This document shows, in pieces, positions 54,930 to 64,000 of a DNA stretch of 64,000 bases (position 1 is the stretch's first letter; the number at the start of each line of letters is the position of its first letter). The stretch covers positions 2,151,001 to 2,215,000 of the forward strand of contig OY725506.1 of assembly GCA_963281255.1 (NCBI GenBank), written 5' to 3'. The stretch comes from Aphrocallistes beatrix. Taxonomy: Eukaryota > Porifera > Hexactinellida > Sceptrulophora > Aphrocallistidae. The translations under genes and the position numbers were made by a program. The notes below the pieces were generated by a model. That model saw nothing but the letters and a program-made list of their open reading frames with translations. It was not told where the DNA came from and ran no database searches.

Positions 54930-56235
54930 CCCCGATTGGGTGCACTCTTGGTTTTCTCGTGCAATTTTACTCAATTCTTGCCTCCTCTTTACCGTTGTTT
55001 CGAGATACTGACTGGCTGACCCTGTAACTTTTGTTGGAGTATGACCAGTGCTAATGAGCATATTGATTGGTGATCTTGGCTGATGGTCAAATGGAAACAT
55101 GGGTAGAGATATTTTTCCTCGCGCGTTGTCCAGATTATTGCCGTAGAAAGTAATCTCTTGCAACAACGATGGCCAGGAACCCTTTTCTAGGTGGCTTTCG
55201 AGCATCAAGCAACGTATCACTTGTTTGACGAAGTCGATATGTCTTTCGGTCATCCCATCGGACTCCGGGTGCTACGGTGTGGTGTGACATTTAGTAAAGT
55301 CATGGTAGAGTTCGTGCACCGCTAACCCATCCACATTCTTCCCCTGATCTGTGCATAATATTTGGTACGCCATGTCCACGGTAGACCCATCCTTCCATGA
55401 ATGTGTTAACGATGGATGTGGTGGTCTGGGGCCTTATTCATTAACAAAACTTAAGTTTTGCTTAACTTAAAACTTAAGTATAACTTTAAGCAAAATCTAA
55501 GTATTTGCTTAACTTTAAGCAAAATCTAAGTACCTATTTGCTTAACTTGAGAAACAGCTAAGAATTTGCTTGCTTTAAAAAAATGTCAAGAATTTAATAC
55601 TTTTGAATTATCCAAATACTGTCATCACTATCAAGCTCCATATTCTACCCGTTATTCACCAATTTCCATTTAAATCATTTTAATACGTCATGGATATATT
55701 TAGACAATTAGATTATTTACGCATCTCAATCACTCTTCGAAAACATTTGTATACTAATAATATTCTAGCAGTTATTCGCCAACTTTCAATTTAATACCAC
55801 AATGATAGAACTGACAAAACACCCCTAGCGCGTCAATGATTCATACAAAATAAATAAATAAAACTACCTACAAGCTTTATACTAATTTATAGACCGAAAC
55901 ACGATTTACAAGATTTTAAGAGTTAAGTCAACCCCAAACATGACTTAAGTTAAAAACTAAATATTTACTTAAGTTTAAGCAAATACTTAGTTTTTGCTTA
56001 AAGTTAAGCAAATACTTAGATTTTGCTTAAGTTTTACTTAGTGAATACCAACTTAAGCAAAACAAGTTTAACTTGAGTTTTACTTAAGTTTAAGCGAATA
56101 CTTAGTTTTTGCTTAAAGTTAAGCAAAACTTAAGTTAAGAAGTTTAGTGAATAGGGCCCCTGGTCTTTCAACGGGATTGCTTTCGCGTATTGAGAAAAGA
56201 GATCAACTATGAGTAAGAAGTACCTGTAGCCACCA
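54930..56235 (-). pseudogene. Gypsy 3 integrase fragment, split by a MITE
   Basis: Minus strand: NGGYRYFLLIVDLFSQYAKA and IPLKDQ (56160-56235), then after the MITE TTSIVNTF, ILCTDQGKNVDGLAVHE (catalytic Asp), HPESDGMTERHIDFVKQV (catalytic Glu) and CLMLESHLEKGSWPSLLQEI down to GHTPTKVTGSASQYL. Different from gypsy 1 and 2 (GMTER rather than GQAER). Stops at 55275 and frame changes. No RT or LTR belonging to it is visible. Confidence 0.8.
55428..56160. mobile_element. 733-bp palindromic MITE with 6-bp target duplication
   Basis: Ends GGGGCCTTATTCATTAAC and inverse TTTAGTGAATAGGGCCCC; flanks TGGTCT on both sides (55422-55427, 56161-56166). Internal arms consist of AACTTAAGT / TTTGCTTAA words. 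Removing it restores the integrase reading IPLKDQTTTS. The ends resemble those at 16980-17040. Confidence 0.85.
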
Positions 56236-56740
56236 TTGCGCAGTGTCGTATTCAGCAGGTTAATAGCAAATTCACCCCCGTTATCTGTCTGGAAGATGTG
56301 AGGTGCTTGCATACCTTCAGCTTTCTTTTAAGCGCTCCCACCACAATAAACTTGCTAAAGCAGTCCTGGTCATCTGCAGTTCTAGGTCCATCTAACCCAT
56401 CTTCTCTAAACTCCTCCATATCACCTGTTCCATGGTCTCCCATAGCCTCGTCTTCCTCGTCGACTTGTTCGGCTGCTTCTTCAGGATGTATGACAATTGG
56501 GAGTCCCAATTCACACTTAAATATGAAGGACAATTAGGAAAATTGATGGGCTTGGCATTTTCCGAAGACCAGGTTTTCTGGATACTTTCTCCACTGTACC
56601 ACCTGGTCACCCTGGGGAATATCGAAGTGAAGTAGTATATCCTCGTCACAGTAATGTCTCGCAAAGATGAAGACACTCGCCAATTTCCATGCATCATCTC
56701 TATGGAGAAACCTTCGCCATTCATCTTGCATTTCCTTGGA
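56236..56740 (-). pseudogene. Second integrase-like fragment (KRBA2/Ginger-like)
   Basis: Minus strand: DCFSKFIVVGALKRK followed, after a frame change, by APHIFQTDNGGEFA. These match the two Asp-containing blocks of the integrase core in KRBA2-like proteins with a deletion between them. The upstream frame (EWRRFLHRDDAWKL..) and the acidic EEAAEQVDEEDEAMGD stretch are not recognised. It joins the gypsy 3 integrase at 56235. Confidence 0.5.
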
Positions 56741-57297
56741 TCAATGATTCAACATTTCAAACACTGGAACGTAATAAATGCCGTCGTAATTGGAGCAGAA
56801 GTTGGCTACACTATACATATTTGGCATACTGCTAAGAAAAATGTACGTGTGGATGAATAAATTATGAATTACTAGTAGGAAAAAATGTATGAAATATTGT
56901 AGGTAATAGAAAATAAACTAACAATGATACTTATCCTATATTATACACTGCATTTTATCGTATTCAAATTTATTTCAAACAGAATGGTTTGTTTACAAAA
57001 TAGACTTGAAGTAATCCATGGTAAGGCAAAATTCGTACCGTGAATAGGCTATAGTTACGTAGGCTGTGCTTCAAATTGATTCCATATACATATTTACATT
57101 ACAACTATCTATACGCATAAAAATGGGAGGTACGAATATTGTTAGTAGGGAGTGTAGAATTGCAGAGAAACAATTCACACATCACATTATATGGAAATTC
57201 CAAATGTCCACGCTCTTAACTTCTTTATTATCAGTTTATATATACATATTTAAATAGTTGGTACGTCGGTACATCAATTGAGAATAAAGAATCTTAC
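56741..57297. other. Intronic DNA next to exon 1
   Basis: 56940-57090 is an inverted partner of 54180-54330. 57128-57157 (TACGAATATTGTTAGTAGGG) resembles a Tc1 MITE end. No gene. Confidence 0.45.
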
Positions 57298-58411
57298 CGG
57301 TTAACACCTTAACAGGTGCAGAATTCCAGTCCTCAGGAGTTTGCTGGCTTTTTAAATCCAAAGGTAGTATGCCATCGAGAAATTTTTTAGTGAAATTCAT
57401 CAAAGATTCTTCAGTTAGATCAGTCTTATCTTGCTTAAATCGTTGGACTTCTTCTGATAAAATAACTGCACGAACACAAGGGATATCATTTTGGACTATT
57501 CCAAAAAAATCCAAAATTGAATGATACTCATCATTACTGGAATCAACTGTAATTACTAGAATGTCGCCACGATATAATTTCGCAATTTTCATAAGAATAT
57601 CAACTGTAACGCTCGTTTCTTTCTCGCCTTTAGGTGAAAAAAAAATCAAATGCTTATTAATTGACCCATCAAAAAATCTCTCACTTAATTTTTGAGAGAA
57701 TTCAGATACTAATTGAAATTGATGAATTTTGATAAATCGTGAAATGTTTTCAACGTTATCTTCACCATCGTAAACAACTTGCTTTTCGTCATAATTTTTA
57801 TAGATTACAATACTGGACTCACTAATATTCGATGGAAAGAGTTCCGGATTTAAAACTAAGCCAAAATCAACATTATCAAAACTACGAGCTACAGATAGGA
57901 AGGTTGTTGCTTCTGCTTCACTTGAAAAAAAGCCCACAATAACTATACTAACCGTTTCAATAAAATGTTCCAACTCTTCATGGTCTTCAATCATCACTGC
58001 AGGAGGACCTGTTTTTTTCAATAACCAGTTTACAATACCTTCAGCTTTTCTAGGTCCATCATAGTCAACAGGTGAACTATGCTGAAAAAATTTAAGAGAA
58101 GGATAGCCAGATATTTTGTAAGATGCAGCTAAATCCTTTTCAACAGTAGCATCGACTTTGGCTAGGCGAATTTCAGAATCACTCTCTAACAATAATTTCG
58201 CAGCAGCCCTATACTCAGGTTCTAAAGCCTGACAATGTCCACACCAGGGTGCATAAAACTCCACAAGGATAAAATTATGAGAATCAATTATATCTTTGAA
58301 GTTATTATCAGTCAAAATAAGAATATTGTCATCCGCTGGGAGTTCAGCGGAAGAAAAGGACGAAATAAATACTAGAAAACAGATGAACTTTGTTGACATC
58401 GATAAAATCAT
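57298..58411 (-). CDS. P4HB: Protein disulfide isomerase, coding exon 1 (signal peptide, a, b, b' domains)
   Basis: First coding exon of an ER oxidoreductase that forms, breaks and rearranges protein disulfides. The frame encodes residues 1-371 plus one base of codon 372. Residues 1-22 are a hydrophobic signal peptide ending SSFSSA. The first thioredoxin (a) domain carries [11 protein letters not shown] with the redox motif CGHC at 57-60 and the cis-proline loop SGYPSLKFF near 101-109. Two redox-inactive thioredoxin folds (b, b') follow, then the linker and the PVKVLTG start of the a' domain. The ATG at 58411 has A at -3; an in-frame ATG four codons later (58399) has T at -3, so I prefer the first. 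The exon ends at a consensus donor, ACCG|GTAAGA (phase 1). Joined to the other exons the protein is 496 aa, close to vertebrate P4HB (about 508). P4HB-type PDI is also the beta subunit of prolyl 4-hydroxylase; that role here is inferred from family only. Confidence 0.96.
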
Positions 58412-58620
58412 ACTGAAGCTTTATATTAGAGGTCAGAAAACTATGTAGTAAAGAAAAAGAAAAATTCAAATGTTATAGAAATGATGGTACGGTGCTAGGT
58501 TTGTTTAACCGATTTGAGGACTAGGTTATATCAATGCCGTCGAGGAGGTTAGGAGGTTTACTGTTGTCACAACATAAAATATGGGAATTTTGAAAATATA
58601 TACCATATACCAGGGCTGTA
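58412..58620 (-). promoter_or_regulatory. Presumed 5' UTR and promoter region of PDI
   Basis: The sequence upstream of the PDI start. I see no clear TATA box at a sensible distance and no ER-stress element of the CCAAT-N9-CCACG form, so the start site cannot be placed. A non-coding 5' exon further upstream is possible. Confidence 0.3.
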
Positions 58621-59095
58621 TAAACTCCTATTGAGTTGGTAAAACTAATTTTCTCTGGACCAACTCATTCAATTCATCCAGTTTCATGCAACCTACTCAT
58701 TCAACTCATTTATAATATCCTTCTTTTTTTATTTTAATTAACACATTAAAAATCAATAAATAAGTAATATGCTAATGTAATGAAATAATCAAGTTAAAAT
58801 GAGTCAAAATGAATAAGCTTTTAACCCAAACTCAGAAATGTATATTGATTTAGATGAGATAAATAATCGCATATAAACGAAAATCTTCCTTGCCAAGGCA
58901 AAGAATATGATTGATTAATAACTAAAATGAGTTGGTTTGAATAAAATACTTTCAAAATGAGTAGGTTCAACCAACTCATTTTTAAAATGAGCTAAACTCG
59001 TTTAACACATTCCAGTGGGCTATCAACTCTTTCTCATTCAACTTATTTAGAAAAATTAGTTGATTTGCTAGATAAAACTCTGTTACATATGTATA
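58621..59095. repeat. AACTCATT-rich repeat, possible hAT MITE
   Basis: ACCAACTCATT/ AATGAGTTGG words recur across 58640-59060. A related piece lies at 25280-25340. The ends CAGGGCTGTATAAACTCC (58612) and AGATAAAACTCTG (59090) may be termini but flanks do not match. Confidence 0.4.
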
Positions 59096-60714
59096 GAGTA
59101 TAGCTTAATCAAAATAAGGCCTGGTATTAAATGTATCATAGATGAAGTAGAGGATGCTAATTTAAAATCTTAAAAATCTATCTTGGCTTATAAGCATTTT
59201 AATGTCCTTAAGAAATCCATTTCCTGATATAATCCACTCCTAAATCAAATAACGTATTTGAATTCAGCTTCATCAAATTTAGATATAATCAGAACAAAAT
59301 ATTTAGGTATATTTGTAACAAACAATGGTTAGAATGCACGAAAATATATGTTGGTGATAGCTCGCTAGCATCTCTCTATCCTTTAGTTCTACTCTTGATC
59401 TCTTAATTGGCATTATAAGTAGCCGACTAATATTTCTCTAGCATCGATTTCTTTCGACAAAGTACTTTTCGTGCGCGCTAAGTTGTGTGAACTTCTTTTG
59501 CCCGGAAAATATAGTGTTAGCTGCGATGTCGTCACTCTTCCCGACAGAACTGCTTCTATAGTTGGTCTTAACCACTAATAATCAAGAAATGAATTGAGAA
59601 TACAGAGTTACAATATATAGTAAATTATTTCAGTAGAAGGATATATGAAACAGGGTAATGAGTCCTTTAAATAATTCTACGTCTTAAGACCTTGCCACAT
59701 GTTTTCCAGTTATCTCGAGTTAGGGCCATTAAATATGATGGAGATTAGTGACACAAAGTGGCAGAAGTACTTAGTAGATTAGTTCTACTTGAGAATAAGT
59801 ATTTGTGCTGAAAGCTTCAAAAATTAGTAATTTAGACGCGTGTCGTTTAAGAACCTGAAATTAAAAATAGAATATATCATAATATATATCATAATGAAAT
59901 TCCAGCAATTTGATATATATGTTGTCCATATTTGGAGAATCTTTTGGTTGTCCGTGCCTAGCAACGACCAGGAATTTTTCACATTCCTGGCCGATGATAG
60001 GAACCCGCAGCCAAAGGCAGGGGCGCAGAACTTTTCGAAATCTAAGGGTAATTTTGGCGTTCTAGCTCAGCCTTAAAATTTGTATTGCGTCTATGGGCCA
60101 TCTTCGATTCCAGGGGGGGCTTGTGCCCCCCCAGCCCCCCCAGGTTCAGCGCGCCAATGGCCAAAGGTACAATTACAAGGCTCTAAGTGGCGAAATATTG
60201 ACAATGAAATTCTAAAAATCGAGATTAATGTTTCGAACCCATTTAGGGATCTAAAAATGATAAAAAGGACTTTTAAACAAATTTTGATAAAAACTATATG
60301 CTCATTGTAAAGGCCAAAATTAAGTTAAGATTACAATGAATTTTCTAGATATCTTATCTATTATGGTCGGCCATTCCTGATAACAAATAAATGTTGACTT
60401 CTACACCGATTTTTTTTGATTTTTTTCAGTGCGAATTGAATCGCAAGTTATCTACAAAATTGGATGAATAAATCATGAAATATGGTCAAAATTTAAATTT
60501 TTGAAATTGATTAACTTTACAGAAAAATGTCAGACACAATATTAAATATATCCCTTTAGAAGCTTTCCAAATGTTGTCATCAAAGGGTGATCTAACCCCG
60601 GAAGAGACAACTTTTTGAAATTTTTAATTGGTAAAATTTAGGCTGAAAAACGAGCAATATTATTTTTTGAGAAATTTCGATATTATTTTTATAATTCTCA
60701 TTTCATTCAAAACA
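59096..60714. other. Upstream intergenic DNA, mostly unassigned
   Basis: 59640-59740 resembles the decayed mariner at 26450. 59899-60000 is one arm of the palindrome at 16401-16610 and 60150-60290 matches 16700-16800. 60110-60150 is a C-rich tract. No gene. Confidence 0.45.
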
Positions 60715-61012
60715 ATCACGCTTCATTTGCTTGCGGCTCGCGGGTGACGGACACTTTGTGACCTTCGGAGGCGCGCGTGGGGTTTTATTGATTAATTATA
60801 AAGAAGATATCTCTGAATGCATCTGTTTACTGTTGTAATCGATATCACTCGAAAAATCACCAAATTTGTCAATTTTACAATTTTGAAAGCATAATGATGA
60901 CGTCATAACCGCATGATGAGTCATCGTTTTTGATAATAGGTGTATCATGTTTGAGATTTATTCATATACATGTTTCCATTAATAAAATTTCAGCCTTCGA
61001 TCACCCAAATTT
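60715..61012 (+). repeat. GC-hairpin repeat, degraded copy
   Basis: CACGCTTCATTTGCTTGCGG, CGGACACTTTGTGACC, then ATGATGACGTCATAACCGCA and GATGAGTCATCG. Truncated where the next copy begins. Confidence 0.7.
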
Positions 61013-61266
61013 CGAACAACAAGCGCGGTTCGCTTGCTTATGCTACGCGGCTGGCAGACACTTTGTATCCGCCGGAGGCGCCCTTTGGGCGCCTGTGGTC
61101 ACATTCATTAATTATAAGGGAGATGACATCTCTAAATACGTCTGTCTTGCTGTAATAATCGATATCGCAAGAAAAATCACCGAATTAAAAATTTTAATGC
61201 GTAATGAGGACGTCATAACAGAGTGTTGAGTCATCATTTTTTGATGATAGTTGTATCATATTTGAA
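61013..61266 (+). repeat. GC-hairpin repeat, tandem second copy
   Basis: Starts ACAAGCGCGGTTCGCTTGCT. The second hairpin is perfect (AGGCGCCC/GGGCGCCT). The body runs to TTTGATGATAGTTGTATCAT, then is cut by a TTAA-family end at 61269. Confidence 0.8.
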
Positions 61267-61268
61267 AT

Positions 61269-61425
61269 ATATTCACAGGATACCGCCCTCTAAAAACTTT
61301 CCCTGGCGTAAAAAAACGGCAAAATTTTATATTGCTAATTTCATTGTATTACTGAGCGGTCTACCATCTGATAGTACTAGTTGGGCGGTATTTATTTTGA
61401 TTTTTATGAGTTGAAAAACTGCTGA
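61269..61425 (+). repeat. TTAA-family left-end fragment
   Basis: GGATACCGCCCTCTAAAAAC followed by the subterminal CTAATTTCATTGTATTACTG shared with 1950-1975. No TTAA at its border. Confidence 0.65.
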
Positions 61426-61664
61426 AGATATATCTTATATATTAAAACGCTAGGATTTGTTTTTTGTTTATTGTGTGTTTGTCCGAATTGATTGAAAAAT
61501 TGGCAGGTCGTAGAGGTATGAAAATTGGCATGTAGGTGTCAAATGATATGACTACGATTAAATTCAAAGATCTAAGCGAAATTTTCACACCTATGCAAAA
61601 AATGACTACACTATCACAATATAAATCATTGTACGACACTACAATAGATCATCATTGTTATTAA

Positions 61665-64000
61665 GGATACCACCCGTAAAAAATCCATAGGTTTGGCTTA
61701 AAGCATATTTCAAGAATAGATACATATAAGATGTTAAGCGTGGGCAGGTAGTGCAATTAAAAAATATTCAGACATGGCAAACAGTTTTTGGTTCGCATTT
61801 CTAGTTTTTGAGTTACAGCGTCTCAAAGTCGTTTGTTTTTCGTTTTTCCCTAGCACATCTTAATGGTAAGCTCTCCTCCACTCTGTGATTTTTTTGAAAC
61901 ACATGTTCGGATCAAATGCTTCGAAAATTTATTCATATATAGTCTATAAAATTTGAATCGCATAGAACCAAAATAAAGTTAAAATAACCAAAATTGATAA
62001 TTTTATAGGGGTTTGAAAAAAAATTGCCAAAAAACGGCGAAAAAAGCCATATTTTCTTTGGAATTCAGCAATAAAATCACAAATTTATAAGATATCGAAA
62101 AATCGAGTGGTCCTACGCTCATTGCCTAATGATATGGAACAACTCCTGAAATTTTCAAACCTCTATCTCAAAGCAATTTTGAGTTAAAATTTTTGAAAGA
62201 CAGTCAATTTTGGAATTTTAAAGTCCCGAGATATTGGGATTTGAAGTTTTGATGTTAAGAACGATGTAAAATGAGCTATTAACGATAAACAAAAGCATCC
62301 ATGGGCATTTAGTCGCATGTATACTAATGAATTAGATGTATTCCAACATATTTTGGTGAAAATAGCAAAATTATACTGAAAATTCGCAAATTACCTTGAG
62401 GCCTCTAACCCCAGAACCAATTAGGGAATATAATTCATATTCCTAGCACTACAAAGTATAATTCATCAGTTTAGAATGAATAAAGAACTTCTAAAAAGTA
62501 TATTAGGAAGTTAGAGAGAGAGTCTACGACTTTTATTTTTCAAATTAGGATTTTCAAAAAATCCTACGTCATCACGTGATAAAAATTTAAAACTTAGCAT
62601 GGCATTACATGTAGTACACTTATTATTTAAGAATCAGATATATACCGTCTTGAAAAGTATATTAGGAATTGAGAGCTAATAATTTGGGTGTATATTTCCC
62701 GAGATATGGAGGAATCTGTTTTTGGAACATAAATGGGGGCTTTGACCGAATTTTGAAGATACATGCTTTGAACTTCCAAAATAATCATGTTGAGTGCTTC
62801 AAAATTTCTGTATACATTGCTAGTGACTATTGCATTGTTTTTTTTAGTATAATAGCTACTTTTGGGAACTTATTTCATGACAAGATTCGCCATTTTCTAA
62901 TATTTTCAAAGTTCTCCATAGAATTTGTATTACAATAAAATCGATGATAAGTCAAAAAATATTTACTTTTTGACAAAGAGATGTTTGATGAACCTATATA
63001 TTATCATATATATCCTTTCATTTAAGATTATAATAGATTATATATCTTCAATAGTTTTTAGTGTGCTTCCTATGGTATTAGTATAGTAGCATAGCTACTA
63101 TACTACTCGTAATAGTATAGGATGCACTGTACTAAAATGACGATGTTCCGGCCAGCCGGCCGGCCGTCTGAAATTCGTGTCCTGACCGGAGTTTAAGCGA
63201 TATCGTCTTGAAATTTTTACAGGAGGTGCAAAGTGATATGGAGATGTGCACCTCGGTGTCCACACCTCGCCGAGATAGGTGACAAAATGTGCTTGCCAAT
63301 CGAATTCGACTATTTTATAATGAAAATACATTGGAATAAAATAGTAGTGACTTATGAATACAATCAAAAGAACTATTTGTGATTGAAATTCATTGGTTCA
63401 TGTGACAACCAATCAATTATCAGCCTTTTATAATGCCATTTACACGATTCTATTTCATATAAATGATTGAATACTGCTATTTTGAGTCTACAGTTTGATT
63501 GTTAACAACAATTAAAGTGTGTTATATGCTACGATCAATAAATTCGATCATCAAATAACTTTTAACGACATGGACTGGAATTGATTATTTAAGTAAAATA
63601 AAGGTGACTTAAGGTGACTTATGAGATTTGGAAGCACACTTCCATCCCCTCTGTGGGTTTTTCTTTTTACTAAGCATTGACATCGAGCACTTTCGGGGCC
63701 ATAGAGATGTTTGATGTCCGAACTTTACCTACAATATACTATAACTTACGAACTAATGGTCGAATCTCAACAAATTTTTTTTTAACTGTTCAGAATTCTT
63801 TTCTATACACAATAGCTAATATCACAACGGCCATTTCCCGAGATTTTAGAAATGAAGTCCCTCATAAAAATATTTTTGATTGGATTTTAAGTGCCTCTTT
63901 TTCTAAATTCATCTGTTTTATAATATTTAATGGGGCCAAAACCATTTTGAGGTTCATATAATTGAAAAAATATCAGATAAGTTAGAAAATAATTGATGAA
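61665..64000 (-). mobile_element. TTAA-flanked element, copy 3, reversed, running off the window
   Basis: The right end GGATACCACCCGTAAAAAAT is preceded by TTAA (61661-61664). The reverse complement is collinear with 1883-3810 and 12333-14130. Interrupted at about 63062-63671 by an unrelated insertion: GTTTTTA before it and AGCATTGACATCGAGCAC after it are contiguous in copy 2. Confidence 0.7.
63062..63671. mobile_element. Insertion of unknown type inside the TTAA element
   Basis: Begins GTGTGCTTCC and has GGAAGCACAC near its far end (63629-63638), possible short inverted repeats. Includes a GC-rich stretch CCGGCCAGCCGGCCGGCCG at 63151-63170. No supported coding frame. Confidence 0.45.

Larger units (their letters stand above)
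38260..57297 (-). other. PDI intron 1 (19,038 bp, phase 1)
   Basis: Donor GTAAGA at 57297 and acceptor CTAG ending at 38260. The intron holds two SINEs, a Tc1 MITE nest, two hAT elements with coding remnants, a Tc1 pseudogene, a hAT MITE with perfect target duplication, and a gypsy/KRBA2-like integrase patchwork. I see no additional PDI exon in it, and the protein needs none. Confidence 0.9.

Noticed and set aside
56298-56860. Plus-strand frames over the integrase-like remnant
   Set aside because: Shadows of the minus-strand coding remnant.
58399-58411. Downstream ATG (58399) as the PDI start
   Set aside because: Possible, but the first ATG has the better -3 base and either gives a working signal peptide.
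62669-62938. 89-codon + frame
   Set aside because: Lies in the reversed TTAA element and has no counterpart frame in other copies.

Overview
This is an AT-rich, intron- and transposon-dominated piece of an animal nuclear genome. There are no operons, ribosome-binding sites or prokaryotic genes. The only host gene I can support is a protein disulfide isomerase (PDI/P4HB type) on the minus strand. The mariner, Tc1, pogo, hAT, Harbinger-like and Ty3/gypsy remnants, a tRNA-derived SINE and many MITEs point to an invertebrate. An arthropod, possibly a crustacean with a large repeat-rich genome, is plausible, but nothing in the window fixes the species.

Host gene: three coding exons at 58411-57298, 38259-38146 and 25796-25534 join in frame. 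Both introns are phase 1 with GT..AG borders. The product is a 496-residue thioredoxin-fold protein with a signal peptide, two CGHC active sites and the C-terminal tetrapeptide HEDL. The coding sequence is 1.49 kb but the gene spans 32.9 kb, because the introns are 19.0 kb and 12.3 kb and are packed with transposons.

Downstream flank (1-25533): a nested stack lies at 1574-5162, where a hairpin repeat is split by a pogo-like element that itself carries a TTAA-flanked element and a Tc1 MITE. It is followed by a broken Tc1 transposase (5425-6437), a truncated gypsy pol (6712-9235) fused to a mariner fragment (9236-9905), a hAT remnant with a minisatellite (10047-11985), facing ends of TTAA elements (11985-14130), hAT, Harbinger and ZBED5-like fragments, a SINE inside a MITE (20047-20932) and pogo/Tigger elements (21870-24285).

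Intron 2 (25797-38145): tandem repeats, a decayed mariner, a hairpin repeat with a 20-bp flanking duplication, mariner, pogo and hAT MITEs, and a nearly complete but dead gypsy element with both LTRs (33141-37589). Intron 1 (38260-57297): two SINEs, a Tc1 MITE nest (40750-42956), an internally deleted hAT with perfect 8-bp target duplication (43935-45215), a Tc1 pseudogene, a second hAT with a 220-codon open frame, hAT MITEs, and a gypsy integrase split by a palindromic MITE. The upstream flank (58412-64000) again holds hairpin repeats and a reversed TTAA element running off the window.

The elements do not work together as a system. They form a layered insertion record in which several empty sites, target duplications and nested orders can be read directly. 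The least familiar items are the dispersed repeat with paired GC-rich hairpins and CRE/AP-1-like palindromes, the TTAA-flanked long elements, and a 201-bp MITE built of GGGACGGGAC-type repeats.
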